Positions 1-13,129 are shown, counted from the first letter of the stretch. The stretch is 64,000 bases of DNA from Amphibalanus amphitrite (GCF_019059575.1 NW_024882759.1:62001-126000), one strand, 5' to 3'. The notes: generated by a model not told the origin, from the letters alone. Numbers and translations are program-made.

Positions 1-2590
1 CAGAGGTGCCAGCTGGTTCATTTAACGTTTGATTTAGTGATAAGTGCGATCATATGTTGATGATGTGTCTCGAAACGGAAGCTCCCCTTAAAATTAAGCA
101 GTACGAACTTGGTACACCCATATCTGATGCAAACCTACCTCAATAGCTGATGACGGATGTCTGAAAACCTACCTCAATAGTCGATATGATCAGTTGTCCT
201 CATTCTCTACGACTTCTGTGAGCAACTGTCCCTGTCCGTTTACTATTGAACATCAATCTGTCTCCTGCCATCAGTCATCATCCTCAGCAGAGCGAAGCGT
301 GCGTGCGTACAACTCGTCCTACTCACTATGTAGTGTAGTGTGTATTTAGTCCTCCCTCCCTCCCTTCTCCCTCTCCTCCCAAGATGACGTACAGCTGGCT
401 CGGCGCACGCGCCATGCTCCCATCAATCACTGCTCCTCCCGCCTCTCCTCCCCTCCCCAACCCACCGGTCGTACGCCACGGCTAATTAAATGGCCCACCG
501 GCCGTCGGTTTTCCATTTCATTCTCCGCCCCCCCCCCCCCGCCCCGCCCGCGGGCCTACCTCGCGCCGCCCCGGCCTGCTTACTGAAGGTAACGCCTAGC
601 GGGACAACGAACTAGCCTCTGCGCGGGCGCTCTGACCTACTTCCCGTCTCGGAGACCTTCCTCCACAAGGCCGTCGCCGTCGGTTCGCGCGCCGACGGTC
701 GGCCGCCTGTTTGTGAAAGGCCGCCACTATGACGTCATAGTGCAACGACCGCTAGCCTCTGCGCGGGTGTCTGACCCAGTTGGCGGCCAGGGTCGATCTC
801 TCGGCGACGGTGATGGCGACTCGACATGGTCGCAGACTGACGACTTTGGCCACCGTCGGCTGGCGAGAGGCGCGCGCCGCGCCCCCGCCCCCGCCCCCCG
901 CCCCCGCCATGGCCAGGTGTCCTGGTCCGCTCGGTCCGCTCGTCGCGCGCGCGCTCTCTCCCGCCACGCGGCAGACGCGCGCCGGCGCGATATGGGACGA
1001 CAGCGCGCCCGGGCCGGCCGGCTGGGCTGGGAGGTTATGAAATTGGCACATGAGGCTGATTTATGTCATCATTTTGCAATGGTGGTGTGATTGTTCATGC
1101 AATGGAACTCAACTTTCTACTAGCAATGCTGATTGCTCAGTACTCAGCGTGTTTATCTCGGCGGTATAGAGGGCATAAGGCGCTTTGAAAAGCGAATATT
1201 TGGCTGAACGTTTTTCGTGTTGGAACCAAGCTCCTGAATTTTATCTGCAGATTTTGTCATTCAAAATATGTTATCTTGTAAAAGTAATGGAATGATTGAG
1301 CGAAAATGACAATGGGGAGGAAAGTGCACACCTATCATGAAAATCATGATTCATGCTGTTTGGTTAACGCAAATTTGATCATTAACCAGTACTGAGTCCC
1401 ATTTATTGACGGGGCTGTTGTGCCCAGCCCGCGGGGGCTCGCAGAACGCCGCCGACTCAGAGCTGCTGACCCCGTTCTCCTCAGCCTGTCCTCGGACGGT
1501 ACCGGCCCCGTCCCAGTTACAGCGTGTGTACTTACCGTGGCTGGGAGCCGAACGGATCGGCAGCTGAGGGGTTCGCTCCTGACCTGAGCTGCTGAAGTTT
1601 CAGTGCGAGGTTTCTCGGCTATTCTCTGTCTCGATTCAAGTTTGCAACGCTAACCGATTGAGAAGACAACTATGCAGTACGAGAAATGAGAAGTCAGATG
1701 TTTTCAAAAAAAAAAATCAATGACTTTGTCCTAATGTTTATTATGGCTCTTTTTGTTTCTTGTGTTCCACTTAAACTACGAAATATTCAGATTAGCACTC
1801 GACTTCGGTGTTGCGAAATGTTTCCGGTGTTCTTGTCTGGGCATTGTATTCATGTATGTAGTTCGTCATGTCTCACAAGTTTTTTGTTTGCCTGTTTCAA
1901 AAGACAATTTTATGTATCAAACCGTCTTGGACCATGCCTTCTATAAATAACACAATTTATGTGACTTTGTCATACGTATTTTTGTCAAAAATAAGTCCTT
2001 TTTTTTTCTTATGCTGACAAAAGCATTGTGCAACTCTACAATGTGGGCTATATCTATTTTAAATAATATCCTCTCCTTCCACGTACGTACTCCAACCATA
2101 AAAAGTGAAAGCCTCATGCCGCTGCCAGCCAGGCCTCTCCGCCGCGCACTGGAGGGTATACTGCACCGCACGACACGGCGGCGCGGCGGCACAGCCTATC
2201 TCCCCAGGCAGCCGCCGTCCCACGGGAAGCCGCAGCGTAAAACTACGGGCCCGGTGGGCGGTGCCCCGACACTTCGAGTACGGAGCCTGTTCTGTTCGCT
2301 CTGGGTCATGCACTTTCACCACTGGAGCGGTGTATGGAATAACGAGAGCATTGCCCCTCATGTGAGGCGAAAGTCATGCACAACTGGCGCTTTAGTTGCA
2401 AGCGTCACGCTCCTTATGTCGCATGAGATGTGCGTCTTGGTTGCGCTAAATGTGGCGCAGTAGGTACGCCGATCCCAATGACCCAGTCGACAGATGACGC
2501 ACGAGCTCAGCTTACAATAAGAGGAAATCAGGAACTAACTGGTGGCCAGTTTCATCATCGGGTTCAATAAACTGTGATTCATTACCCATT
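1..2590. other. 5' intergenic stretch, no supported gene
   Basis: No open frame here looks like protein and I see no splice-compatible coding exon. The stretch holds a pyrimidine tract (about 350-380), a very CpG-rich block (about 530-1,040) that could be a distant promoter of E75 or of an upstream gene, and ordinary A+T-richer DNA from 1,050 to 2,100. The short open frames in the CpG block are arginine/alanine/proline-rich in every frame, which is what high G+C alone produces. Confidence 0.5.
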
Positions 2591-2624
2591 TGCCGAAACC
2601 AAGGAGGAAAATGCTAATAATAAT

Positions 2625-2680
2625 GCGTGGTTCACACCGGATCCGTAATGACGCCGTAACCGTTACGGACGTAATGAGCT
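2625..2680. repeat. Palindromic TIR copy, left member
   Basis: This starts GCGTGGTTCACACCGGATCC and continues with several GTAATGAC/GTTACGG palindromic pieces. Its reverse complement ends at 6,449. It is either the left end of one large element or half of a short palindromic MITE whose full copy is at 6,289-6,449. No convincing target duplication was found for the large-element reading. Confidence 0.55.
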
Positions 2681-3109
2681 AGATATTTCTCAAGATTCCT
2701 CAAGCATTGTGACTTTTGTAGACGAAGTTGAAATGTGGCAACCAGCCGCCGTAAACTGGCAGCGTCCGCCGTACTCGTTACGGAACGTAACAGAAGTTGG
2801 GAAAATTGAACTTTTCGGCCCAACCGGCCGCCGTAATGACTTTTGTCGATATGTATCTCCAAAACGGTTTGACTGTTTGATGAGCGGTCTTCTTTGGAGA
2901 GGAGCTGCATCCTTTCTACCCTGAACTGCGCTATTGATAACACTCATGAGTGCCTGTTACAGCACGTGCCACGTGCGACGAGAGAGGTTCCAAAAGAGCT
3001 CGTCATACCATAACTCGGGAACGGCTGAATCGATACGGTTCAATATTTGTTTGTTGTTTTGGCTGGGTGCGCACTACACATCCCGTGACCTTAGAACGAT
3101 TTCGAATTG

Positions 3110-3620
3110 CCTCAGCGCGTGCGCACGTGCGCACCCCTTTTTCACATCTCGGGATTGGCTGTGCCAATCGCGCCCATATTTGGTATGCTGAATGGCATCA
3201 TGTTTATATGCAAATTGCACAGGTTGGCAAAAGCATTGAGCTGCACGTGCGCACGTGCGTGCCCCTTTTTCATATCTGGGGATCGGCTGGGCCGATCGCG
3301 CTCATATTTGGTATGCTGAATGACGCCATGTACATATGAGGATTGAACAGGTCTTTAAAGGCATTGGTCTGCACGTGCGCACGTGCGTACCCCTTTTTGG
3401 CATCTTGGGATCGGCTGGGCCGATAGCGCTCATATTAAGTATGCTGAATGACACCAAGTTTATATTCAGATTGCACAGGTCAGCAAAAGCATTGATCTGC
3501 ACGTGCGCACGTGCGCACCCCTTTTTCATATATGGAAATCGGCTGGGCCGAAAGTACTTATATCAAGCATGCTGAATGATACCATGCTTATATGTAGAAT
3601 TCACAAGTCGGCAGCGGTGT
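3110..3620. repeat. Tandem repeat, about 128 bp unit, 4 copies
   Basis: Four diverged direct copies with a period of about 125-130 bp. Each holds a doubled E-box palindrome (CACGTGCGCACGTGCG or a close variant), then CCCCTTTTT, then GGGATCGGCTGGGCCGAT, then CATATTTGGTATGCTGAATGA. A short run of GTGCACCCCCAT motifs follows at 3,640-3,700. A partial second array is at 5,295-5,500, and very diverged relatives are at 49,490-49,760. Confidence 0.8.
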
Positions 3621-3839
3621 AACTTTCTATATGTATGGGGGTGCAGGTGCACCCCCATCCCCTGAAAGTGCACCCCCATTACGTCAAAGTGCACCCCCAT
3701 AGGCTAAGCGGCGTACCACACGCCGCCCGACACCGATAAGCTCTTGAGCAGATGGCGAGGGTGATTTCCCGGCTACATTCCGTCTCGTGACCGGCGTCGT
3801 GATGCTTGCGGGCTTGGGAAGCGTCCAGTCGTATCGTCC

Positions 3840-4640
3840 CCCAAAAATGGGTGAAAGGGGCACCCCGGCAAAAGCGGGACTTTCTCAGCAAAAGTGGAGC
3901 GCCCGAGGCAGAAGTAGGGCACCTCCAACGTAGGTTGGGATCAGTCAAGCATAAGACTGGCGCCCCAGCGGAGGAGAGGCGCCCCCAGTAGGAATGAGGC
4001 ACCTCAAGCATAGATTCGCCCAGTAGAAGAGCTTCCTCAGTAGAACACGGGCGACTCCAGCAGAAAGGGGCGCCTCACCAGAAGAGGGGTGCCCTAGCAG
4101 AAGAAGGACACCCTAGCAGAAAGGGGGCGCCCCACCAGAAGAGGGATGCTTCCAGAAGAAGAGAGGCACTCCAATATAAATGGGGCACCTCAAGCAAAAG
4201 TTGGGCTCGTCCAGCAGTAGTGGGGCGCCCCCAGAAGAAGAGGAGCGCTCCCAGCAGAAAGGGGCGCCACACCAGAAAGGGGCGCCCTACCGGGAGAGGG
4301 ATGCCTAAAAAAGAGAGGCGCCCTTATACAAAAGGGGCACCTGGAGCAAAAGTTGGGCTCGTCGAGCAGCAGTGGGGCCGGGGGCGCCCCCAGCAGAGGT
4401 GGTGAGACGCCTTTAGCAAAAATAGGGCATACCCGGCAAGGGAAATGTCAGACTCCAGCAGAAAGTGAAACCCCAGCAGAGGAGGAGCGCCAATCAGAAG
4501 TAAGTCTCGCCGAGCAGAATGAGGGGTGGCCTCAGCAGGAGAGAGGGAGAGGCGACCCCAGCAGTAGAAGGGCGCCCAATGAAAAAGGTGATTCCAGCAA
4601 AAGTGGGTCTCGCCAGTCGACGAGCATAAAAAGGGCACCC
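3840..4640. repeat. Degenerate minisatellite, about 26-30 bp unit
   Basis: Imperfect reiterations of a unit resembling GGGGCGCCCCAGCAGAAGA, with substitutions and small indels, fill about 800 bp. The open frames across it on both strands are by-products of the repeat and show no protein family signature. Confidence 0.7.
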
Positions 4641-5294
4641 CAATTCTATAAGAGGTTGGAATAAAAAAGTAAAATGCCATTCGTTATAAATTCAATTGAT
4701 TGATTGATATTCGTGCAAACGAATTCAATTTTATTTCATAATACCCAACTTTGTACCATTGGACTCATCTGCATGATGACACTAAAATTTCGTGTCAGCG
4801 TAGGTACTAGACGGACCCGGTCTCTGCGCGTGGACGGAGCGCTGCTCCCGAGAGGAGGTAAGGGGGTCGCTCCCAGCTCCACAACAGTGTTGAAAACCGA
4901 GTGTAAAATTCAGCTAACACCAGCCAAGACATGGATTAAATCAAAGTTATGATACGTTCGAGCCTGGAGTCAAAGTCCTGAAAATGTTGGTGACTCTCAC
5001 TCCGACTCTGGTTGGGACTCGCGACTCCAACCGATTTTGACTTTACAGCCATTCATGAAAACTACCCCCATTTTTTTGCCGACCCGAAAATCTCATCGGA
5101 TCTGCATTGATCTCAGGGGGAGCCCGGTCGGGGGTGGGGGGGGGGCAAGCTGCCCCGCTTGTCCCCCCGTGGCGACGCTAATGTATAATGTATGCACCAT
5201 CTATGCACCTTGGAAGCGCCCCTATCCTCATTGAAGGTCGCCCCCATCACCAAGTGCACCCCCATCTCAAAAGCAAAAGTTACACCCCTGCAAG

Positions 5295-5500
5295 TCGGCA
5301 AAGGTATTGATCGGCACGTGCGCACGTGCGCACCCCTTTTTCATACCTCGGGATCGGCTGGGCCGATAGCGCTCATATTTGGTATGCTGAATGACACCAC
5401 GCATATAAAGCATGCAGATTGCAGATTGCAAAGGTCAGCGAGAGTATTGGTCGGCACATGCGCACGTGCCCACCCCTTCTCACATGTTGCGAATTGCGAT
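5295..5500. repeat. Second copy of the 128-bp E-box repeat
   Basis: About one and a half units of the same family as 3,110-3,620, again with the doubled CACGTG core and the CGGCTGGGCCGAT block. It is preceded by GTGCACCCCCAT and an inverted copy of the short segment that follows the first array. Confidence 0.75.
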
Positions 5501-6288
5501 TGATTGGGCTGGTCTGGGTAGCGGGTAGCGGTCTGCTCGTGTGGAAGTGCGGACCTTTCTGCTTAAAAAATCGTATCAACTCGCCGACTGATTTTTAGGC
5601 ATTATTTCATGTAGGTATGCCTTCAGTATGTCACAACCTACTTGGTATCTCTGGAGTGTCGTACATAAACTTCATGCTCCGTAATTACATTTCACTCGTT
5701 TATTTAAATATAACATTTCCTTCGTAGGCCTAATCATGTAGGTATGTTAAAGGTCAAGTTTAAAGTCCACAAAATATATTCCAATACATAGATTCTCGTC
5801 CCGAAAGAGATATTGCACAAGTCTTTTATGCAGTTCTGAGTCAACTTCGCTGCCCATATTGCCCCTGCTAGACTTGACGCTTGGACTGACACCGCATGGA
5901 CTCTTCGCAAGCCAATTGAGCAAACTGTACGATGCGTCGTTGATCTTCCCCATGGATAGCAGCGATTCACGAGTGTAGAAAATGAACTTCAGCGTTGACC
6001 AGCATAGGCATGTTTTCTTGTTTATGCCAAAAAAGGATAAAAAATTCTTTGCCATAGTGTCATGCCTACAGTTCTAGTTAATTAACAATGCTACGCCTCC
6101 ATACAATTATAAACCACTATGCAAAAGTGATATGAACAAATTTAAAAAGAAGAGAGCAAAACCAATTAAAATTATGATGCACCGATATTAAGAAACAACT
6201 CTTGGCTTTAGCCCATTTTTCGATTGTTTATAAGCAAAATAGTTTTGGCGCACTTGATTCGAAGGGCGGCGCTCAACGATGGCAATTC

Positions 6289-6449
6289 CCGGTGCACACC
6301 GAATCCGTAATCAATACGGCGTTACGTCGTCAAAAAATCGAACTACGCATGCGCGTTACATTGTGCCCTCCACTTTCAAGATATTATTTAATCGCCGACG
6401 TATTCATTACGGCACGTAACGGTCATTACGGATCCGGTGTGAACCACGC
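6289..6449. mobile_element. Short palindromic MITE-like element
   Basis: The left end (GGTGCACACCGAATCCGTAA) and the right end (TTACGGATCCGGTGTGAACC) are inverted copies enclosing further GTTACG/CGTAAC palindromes. It is non-coding. The right arm matches the inverse of 2,625-2,655 almost perfectly. The exact boundaries and target duplication are unclear. Confidence 0.55.
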
Positions 6450-7843
6450 ATAAGTCACAATGAGATTCCAAGTGCAACGACCTCATTACTGTTTTCCTTC
6501 CTGCGGAAAATTGCCTCTGATTTAATTTCTTTTCATTTGCGTGATTGACGCGTCGGCCTACTTAGCAATCTGATTTATTGCATCCAGATACCATATGGTT
6601 GGTCGGTATATTTGTGTTGATCGCGTTCTTTCAGCTGCTTGTGTTTTTATTCACCTTTTCAGCCTGTCAGCTGACATCAAGTCGGCCTGATCGTTGTGGA
6701 CTTGTCCCAAATACGTCACGCACAAAAACCGCTGGGGCCGTGCAGTTGCGTTTCTGCGCCGTTTTTTACTGCTGCGGGGCCACACCGGAGCGCCGGCCGA
6801 GATCTCCTCTGGAGGCTGGGTCGTTGAACCCTTCAAAGAAGCGACTCAGACGGCGACACGCGCGCAAAAAACGGTCGTCGGCAAAAACAACAAAGCAGCG
6901 CCGACCGGCGGCACGCTATCGGCGTGCACGGTGACGGTTTTTGGCCGGTGTCACCGCGCACCGGGTGCCGCTGTTATCTCAGGGGAATGTCAGGTGGTCA
7001 GACCAGGTGAAGCTGTGATTGGCACGGCCCAGCTCCCTATACTATACAGTACACTACAGAGCTCCTAAATTCAAATATCTATAACCTTTCGATGTGTGGT
7101 GTTTGTAAGTTTGGGAAAAGATGATGCTTTTCGAGTCTGATTTGGATAGGAATTCCAATGGTCTCGATAAACCCCAGTAACATACCTATGTAGATATTCG
7201 GGCAGTTGCCAGAACAGGCAATATGTTCCTCTTGTCAAATGTGCTAGCATCATTGGGTCCATTGGACTTGTTTGTACAATGCACAAGCAATGTACAGCTT
7301 GTCTGCTTGTTGTTTACGTATTGGAGCTCACTGGTCGTTGCCAAGTAAGCATTTTCTGTAGAGCTTTGTATGTTTGCACAGTTCAGTGGTGTCAAGAAGA
7401 AATGCTACGTTGAACGTAAAAGATGATTGGTTTTCGTTTTTTTCGTCGATTATGAAGTCTCACTTTTCAGAAATCCGCCAATATCGTCTTATATCCTTAG
7501 TAGATGTGGATTCAAAATCAAGATGAAGTGATGGGATCTGCCTGACTGGTTACGGAAGAGTCAGTGCTGGGGAGGATTAAATCCAAAACGGCATAGAAGC
7601 TCTAACTACAGCTATTGGCGAGTACCTACCTACCATTTAAACACCCAAACTTTGAGCATTGCTTTGTGCAATTGTATAAAGGCCACTGTATATCGTTACT
7701 ATACCGACCTTTGTATAAAGATCAGAGATCTATGCATGATGCGATTATTGACATAGATGAATCAACCAGCTCCTATTCCGAATGGGATCCAGGGTTATAA
7801 TGATCGTTAGCTCGCAAAATTCTCTCCACTTATCCGTTATCGT

Positions 7844-8301
7844 CATGGGTGGAACTTTTCCAGGGAAGTTGGTGGCAGTAGCGGCGGAACACCTTCAGGC
7901 TTCAATTAAAGGGGGGCACTGCCGACTTTTGGTCCAATTCTCTCCATGCAACGCCCATGGGGCTTATGTTAAAATGCCAAAATCAAAGGGGGGCGCGGTG
8001 CCCCGGTGCCCTCCCCGTTCCGCCGCCTATGGTCGGTGGGACAAAAAGTCGTCAAACCCACAACGTCCGATTATGAAGTTGAATAAAATGCCACACTGAA
8101 TCAATTCCTATCATTACAGATATAATATTTTGCATTAAACAGACATTCCAAAGCTCTTCAATGCGAAAAAGATTAATTTGCAAAGTAGCAAAGTCTTAGA
8201 AATCAGCTAAAGCTGGTGGGGAAAAAACTTATTTTGGTGGGGCAAAATACCAAGTTGGTAGGGCAGCCGCCCCACCAACTGTATAGGAAGCTCCGCCCCT
8301 G
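7844..8301. mobile_element. hAT-like MITE
   Basis: The left end CATGGGTGGAACTT and the inverse of the right end CAGGGGCGGAGCTT form an imperfect terminal repeat. The flanks GTTATCGT (7,836-7,843) and CTTATCGT (8,302-8,309) match at 7 of 8 positions, the target-duplication size of hAT transposons. It is non-coding, with paired G- and C-runs inside. Its terminal motif resembles that of the copy at 37,076-37,554. Confidence 0.65.
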
Positions 8302-8559
8302 CTTATCGTCATTCCTTGCTTACGAGCTTCTTTGGAGCAAGTCTTTGGAATACGTTCATTATTGATCGGCACTATCCTTTTATTTTTGTTTACCCATTTC
8401 TGCCGATAGAAATCTGCACATTTCTTACTCCCTGTTGTTCCTCCGCTCGTGTGTGAACCTTCCCGGATGTTTGGTGCCGTCTGAAGAGGTAGTTCAATAC
8501 TGCTTGCGATAGCGCCTTTTTTTGTCGATACGGCAGCCACCCGGACCGACGTCACTCCT

Positions 8560-8795
8560 TCATTGATCGCCCGCGGAGGTCGTTGACCCCTCCACTGCCC
8601 GGGGCGCTGTGACCACCGGCGGGGGGTGGGGGGACCGCGGGGGGCCGGGACGGGGGCGGGGCGACGGGCTGTGTGAGTGGCGGCGGCGGCGGGCGGCGGG
8701 GGCAGTCTGCTGCGCCCAGCCGCCGCGCAAGTCACGGCTGCGCTCCACTGTGATACCGCTCTAGTCGAGCCGGGCGAGAGCACCGCGTCGCAGCC
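8560..8795 (+). promoter_or_regulatory. CpG-rich region before E75 first exon A
   Basis: A dense CpG, GGGGCGGGG-type stretch directly upstream of a start codon with a phase-compatible splice donor. This arrangement suggests a TATA-less promoter and 5' UTR. No core-promoter motif could be fixed by eye. Confidence 0.35.
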
Positions 8796-8853
8796 ATGCT
8801 GCTGGACCTGGCCAAACACGACCTGACTGCCGCCAGCCCCGAGCTGGCTACAG
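8796..8853 (+). CDS. E75: E75 alternative first coding exon A
   Basis: The ATG follows CGCAGCC, a fair start context, and 19 codons are read (begin MLLDLAKHDL, end ELAT). The exon stops at a strong donor (CTACAG|GTATGT) after 58 nt, that is phase 1. The common zinc-finger-1 exon at 15,205 begins with two bases that complete a phase-1 codon, giving Asp followed by FDGTAVLC, the stretch that precedes the first zinc finger in E75 proteins. A CpG-rich block lies upstream. The phase match and the position support a real isoform-specific exon. The peptide itself has no domain, so this rests on splice logic. Confidence 0.7.
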
Positions 8854-9639
8854 GTATGTCCTGGGGACAGGTGAAATCGGACTCGCACCCGCCCGGCTCG
8901 GCGCTGTCGCGCGCGGCACCGGCCGAACCCATTTCGCCGTCCGGGGACCGCTTTCTAAGTGCCAGATTTCGGGAACGGGGTCGATCTCTTCTCCCCTTGA
9001 GACGTGGCCCTCATGGACAGCTGGCAAACAGAAAGCGGTCGCAGGAGAGGGCTTGGGCTCCTCAATAACCGGTGCTATCATCGAAGAGTTGTTTAGGATA
9101 TGTTATCCTGTGCTGTGTCGTGTGGAGTCTGCTCATGGTGTTTTCATTTCTTGTTCATTTGGGCCTTTTTATCCATGACATCTCTGTGGAAAATGTTTTA
9201 CGTTCGGCTTGTGATCTAATCGTATTTTCCATCCCCAGCAAAAATTTTTAGCTATTTATATTATTGCGTTAGACGTATCGACCAGATTGGTTTGGACGGC
9301 TCTGTCTTTCGCTAGTTGCACCCCTAACAGGCTCTGCTGCTGAGCCATTCAGAGCTCATGGCTCCTGAAGCTTCCAGCTGATCGGTCGCCGTCTTACGGG
9401 GACTTTCTCCAGCGGTCAGTGGCCTTTCCCTTTCGTTTGCTGCCACTGGCGTCAGGCCGAGGTGGTTTCCCTGGCCGCTGGCTCCGGGCCGCTGAACCCA
9501 GTTTCACTTTTCACCACGGCGCCTCGTAGCCTCGTAGGTGGTGGCTCGTGTGGGGAGAGTGCCGCTCCTGAGTGACGAGAGCCACTTTTACCGCAGCGTA
9601 AGAGCCCAAGGCCGTGGCACCGGTGTCTTGGCTGTCGGG

Positions 9640-9900
9640 TCGGCCATGGGCCGCTCACCGGGTCAAGCCGACGGGGGAGGGCTTCAGGGACCGATCATTG
9701 GCGGGTTACCGGGTCAACAAATTGTGTTAGGGGTTTCAGGGACTGGACCGTTTTTCATGGACCGTTCACCGAGTCAAACATACGGGCGGTGAGGGTTTAG
9801 GGGCGAGGGGCCGTTCCTCGGCTCAAAGCGACTGATCGTGAGGACCTACTACCTAGGCACCGACCATAGGTCGTTTGCCAGGTCATACCGACTGGGGAGT
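9640..9900. repeat. Degenerate tandem repeat in E75 intron
   Basis: Several imperfect copies of a unit of roughly 60-85 bp built around ACCGGGTCAA...GGG(C/T)TTCAGGGAC. They are non-coding and lie in the intron after first exon A. Confidence 0.45.
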
Positions 9901-12900
9901 TTCAAGAACTGGCCTGGCTGTCCCTGTTGTGGGATAGAGTGCTGATATGATGCGTAGAGTCGATGACCAATGTAGAATTTGTTTTCGAGGAGCCATCTCC
10001 GTTCCGGCACGTCGGGCATTTAAACGAGCCTTTGCAGATAGCGCCTCCCGCACCTCCATCCACCATCCCACATGCCACCTGTCTCGGCATTCGTCATGAC
10101 AGATTCCTCGCCGCATAGCTGTCATTCTGTCACCCCTGGCGCCGTCCCCCCGTCCTCCCACCGCCCGCGCCTGAATCCGCCTCTGCGCCCGGCCTAGTTT
10201 TCATGGTCAGGTGAATGAACTCTGTAGTTCGGACGGCGGCCGGCAGGCGGCGCGCAGGTCTGCCCCGCTGGCTGACGTCAGTGCCTTGAGTGGGTCGTCG
10301 GGAGCGCCCCCTCTCTGCCCCGCCCCCTGTCGGAGCTGCGCTCTGGCGTGCTGGCGGGTCGTGGCCCCAACAGGACGATGTCTGATAGGGCGGAACGTGG
10401 CGCAGCGGTTTCTCTACAGCCTGGCGCAGATTTGAAAGCGAGCGCTCCGCTTGCGAAATGGGTTCATGGACTTATTAATGGGCCGGTTAGTCTACTTAGC
10501 GTACGTGCTCTGTGCCCGGTGGGCCAGTGTGAAAGTCACCGGTGCCTAGAGAAAGCGGACCATGCTATTTAGGCACGAGGCTGTCTTCGATGTCATACAT
10601 CTTGGTGCCATCGACGAGGGATTTCGGCATTTAGTGAAAGGCTCAGGTCCCACTTTTGCTTTTCGAAAGCTCAGAAGTCACCTGATTGGTTGGGTTATGG
10701 GCGATATCTGTCACTTGCTCACTCTAGTTGGCAGTTCTCATTTAAATGGCATATGAAATTTCACAGGGTATTGCAAGTCTATTGTTGTTACGCCATGGAT
10801 CAGTACCTAACTGATATGTTGCCTTAAGTTGGGAATTGATTGATCATTTGCACCACTGGACCCTTAGATCGACCGGGTCACTCCAGTCACTGACCCTGTG
10901 GGCCACCCAACCCCCTAGGTCTCTGACCCAATCTGACCCAAATGCCCCTGCCCAGAACCAGACCAGACCAGATCGGACCAGTCAGTCTGCGACATAGGCC
11001 GCGCGTGCGTCCATGTAAAAGTGAAAGTGTTTGTGGCGCTGCGCGACCTCTGAGGCCGTTCGCCGGCCGTTGAACCGTTGGCCGACCCATCGGTGACCTC
11101 AATAGCTGCCTCATGCCTGACATGACGCCGCCGGGGGGGGGGGGGGCTCTGGACAGCTTCATGCGGTTACGAAGTCGCTCGCCTCGCCGCACTGCATGAC
11201 CTGTCATGAGTGAAGAGCAGCAGGTTTTGGAGCGGGCTGAGGCAATGATCGCTGCATTGCATGGGCGGTTTATCCAGCCATGAAGTTTCACTTACACTCT
11301 GAGGCCCTATTATGGTGACAGAACAAGTGAAATCATTTGATTTGTAGACAAGATGAATAACTTGTTTTCCCATTGTAAGCCGCGTGATTGGACCATCGAC
11401 GCTTGCTGCATTGTTTTCAATTCAAAATCCAAGCGGACTCCGCGTAGGTATTATTTTTCTAGTGCAAGATTGTCGTTACTATTGCATCTTACTGATGCGT
11501 CTGTGGGAGCTCGGCTGGTACGGTTCCGTTCGTCTGCCACTCACTGTCCGTCCTATTTGCCAATCTCCCGTCGTAATCTGCCATCTGGTGGCAGTCTCGT
11601 AAACCTTTGCTCGGCTGCCCAGTCGTAAACAACAGTTGCGAAAACTGCCGATAGGTGGCGGGCAGGTTCAGGCAGGCTCCGGCCGACATTTCGCGTGGGT
11701 TGGCAGCCTGATGTATTTCACCAGCGGAAAGCTACCAGCCACTGTTGGTGGTTCGACGAACTGGAGGCTCGAGCAGGATGAAAGGTTGAGTTTTCAGTAT
11801 CGTGCGCGCTCCATCCCGCTGGGGTAATGGATCAATGAAGGACCTGTGAGCCAATTGGTGGTCGCGGCTGAGTGCATTACTGATAGTTCATTTTATGGTA
11901 ATGGGTACGTCCTCGTTTCATACGCAAACAATGATTGATGAATTGGTTGATTCTTTTCGTTTGTTGATCAGAACAACAGGACGAATGGCGGCCTGTTATT
12001 GATACCTGATACCGGCTCGGGCACAAAGACCTGGATTTCTGGCGCACAGGCAGCGTACCGAGGCAGAATTACTTTGTACCGAGGGAGCTCGTGCACCATG
12101 TGGACCCATTAAACCTCCGTGTATATATTATCTGTCACTGACCCCTCGGGTGCAGCAGCGTTCTCAAGACGCTCCGTGCTGCCGCGCTGCTGTTCGCTCA
12201 ATTAGCCTGTCGCTGCCCATCGGGCTCCGTGGCACGGACGTCCCCGCCGCCTTCACGGCTCACTGACCAGACGTCGGCGCCGCGCGTACCTCAGAGCCAC
12301 CTGGCGGGTATTTTGGGCAGCGGTCGACGGCCGGTCGCCGGCGTATACGCATGCGCCGAACGCGGTGAGCCCAGCTGCACGAGGAAGCGCCGCGACCGGT
12401 TGTTCAACTTTTGGTTTCTACCGCTCTTGGAGTGCCCTTCACGCGTTGCGCTGCGGCGCCGGCCGGTGGCGCCTAACGGTGCCCGGTCATGACCACAGCG
12501 CGTGCACGAGCGCCGCTTCTCACGGCGAGCTGCGACCGAGCCCAATCTGGACTGAACTGGAGGCGGGCGGCGCGCGCGCGTCGGCGCTTCCTTCCGGGAG
12601 GGATAACCTCAGCGGCGCGGCGGACGTCGCGGCACCCGGCCGGGCGGGGTAACTTTCGGCGGAGCCTTGACACTCGCGGTGGCACTGGTGGCGGTGAAAT
12701 GGAGCTCTGATAGATGAAAGGAGTCATTTCGAGCTACTGCACTGCTGAAGTTAGATATTCCAGAGGTGGGTGTGAGCGCACGTTATGTAACAAATCCCCG
12801 AAGTCAGTTATGATAGCGGTCCAGTGGGTTATACAGGATAATACGAGCTCACTGCAGCCGAGAGAGCCTGTGGCACGCTGCGCTGCACATTCGCTCAGCA

Positions 12901-13129
12901 CTCAGCAAGCCATAAAGCTGGAAGTTGCCGCACCCAAACATAACAGTTATCCCCAGAGCGTGATCGAAGAGGTATTCATAGTCGCCATACATTGTTGGTG
13001 ATTGGGTCTGTGAACAACTTAATCTTAAAACCCTCGGAAGAGTCCAATGGCTCTGTCCAATGTCTCCCATCCCCGTCCCTCCACAATGCGCCGTCCCTTC
13101 ATTTAAATGCCCGCGTCCTTGAGTCTCTC
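9901..13129. other. E75 intron, no coding exon seen
   Basis: The region contains scattered CpG-rich blocks (notably 12,180-12,660), a poly-G run near 11,140 and unique-looking sequence. No frame shows protein-like composition, and none joins the phase-1 acceptor at 15,205 through a good donor with a convincing start, except the exon at 13,524. Confidence 0.45.

Noticed and set aside
713-1090. Open frames of 86-125 codons on both strands in the CpG-rich block
   Set aside because: All frames are Arg/Ala/Pro-rich, overlap each other on both strands and show no domain. This is what high G+C gives.
8229-8888. 219-codon minus-strand frame
   Set aside because: It runs through the hAT-like MITE, the CpG block and the antisense of E75 first exon A. 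Low-complexity composition and no family match.
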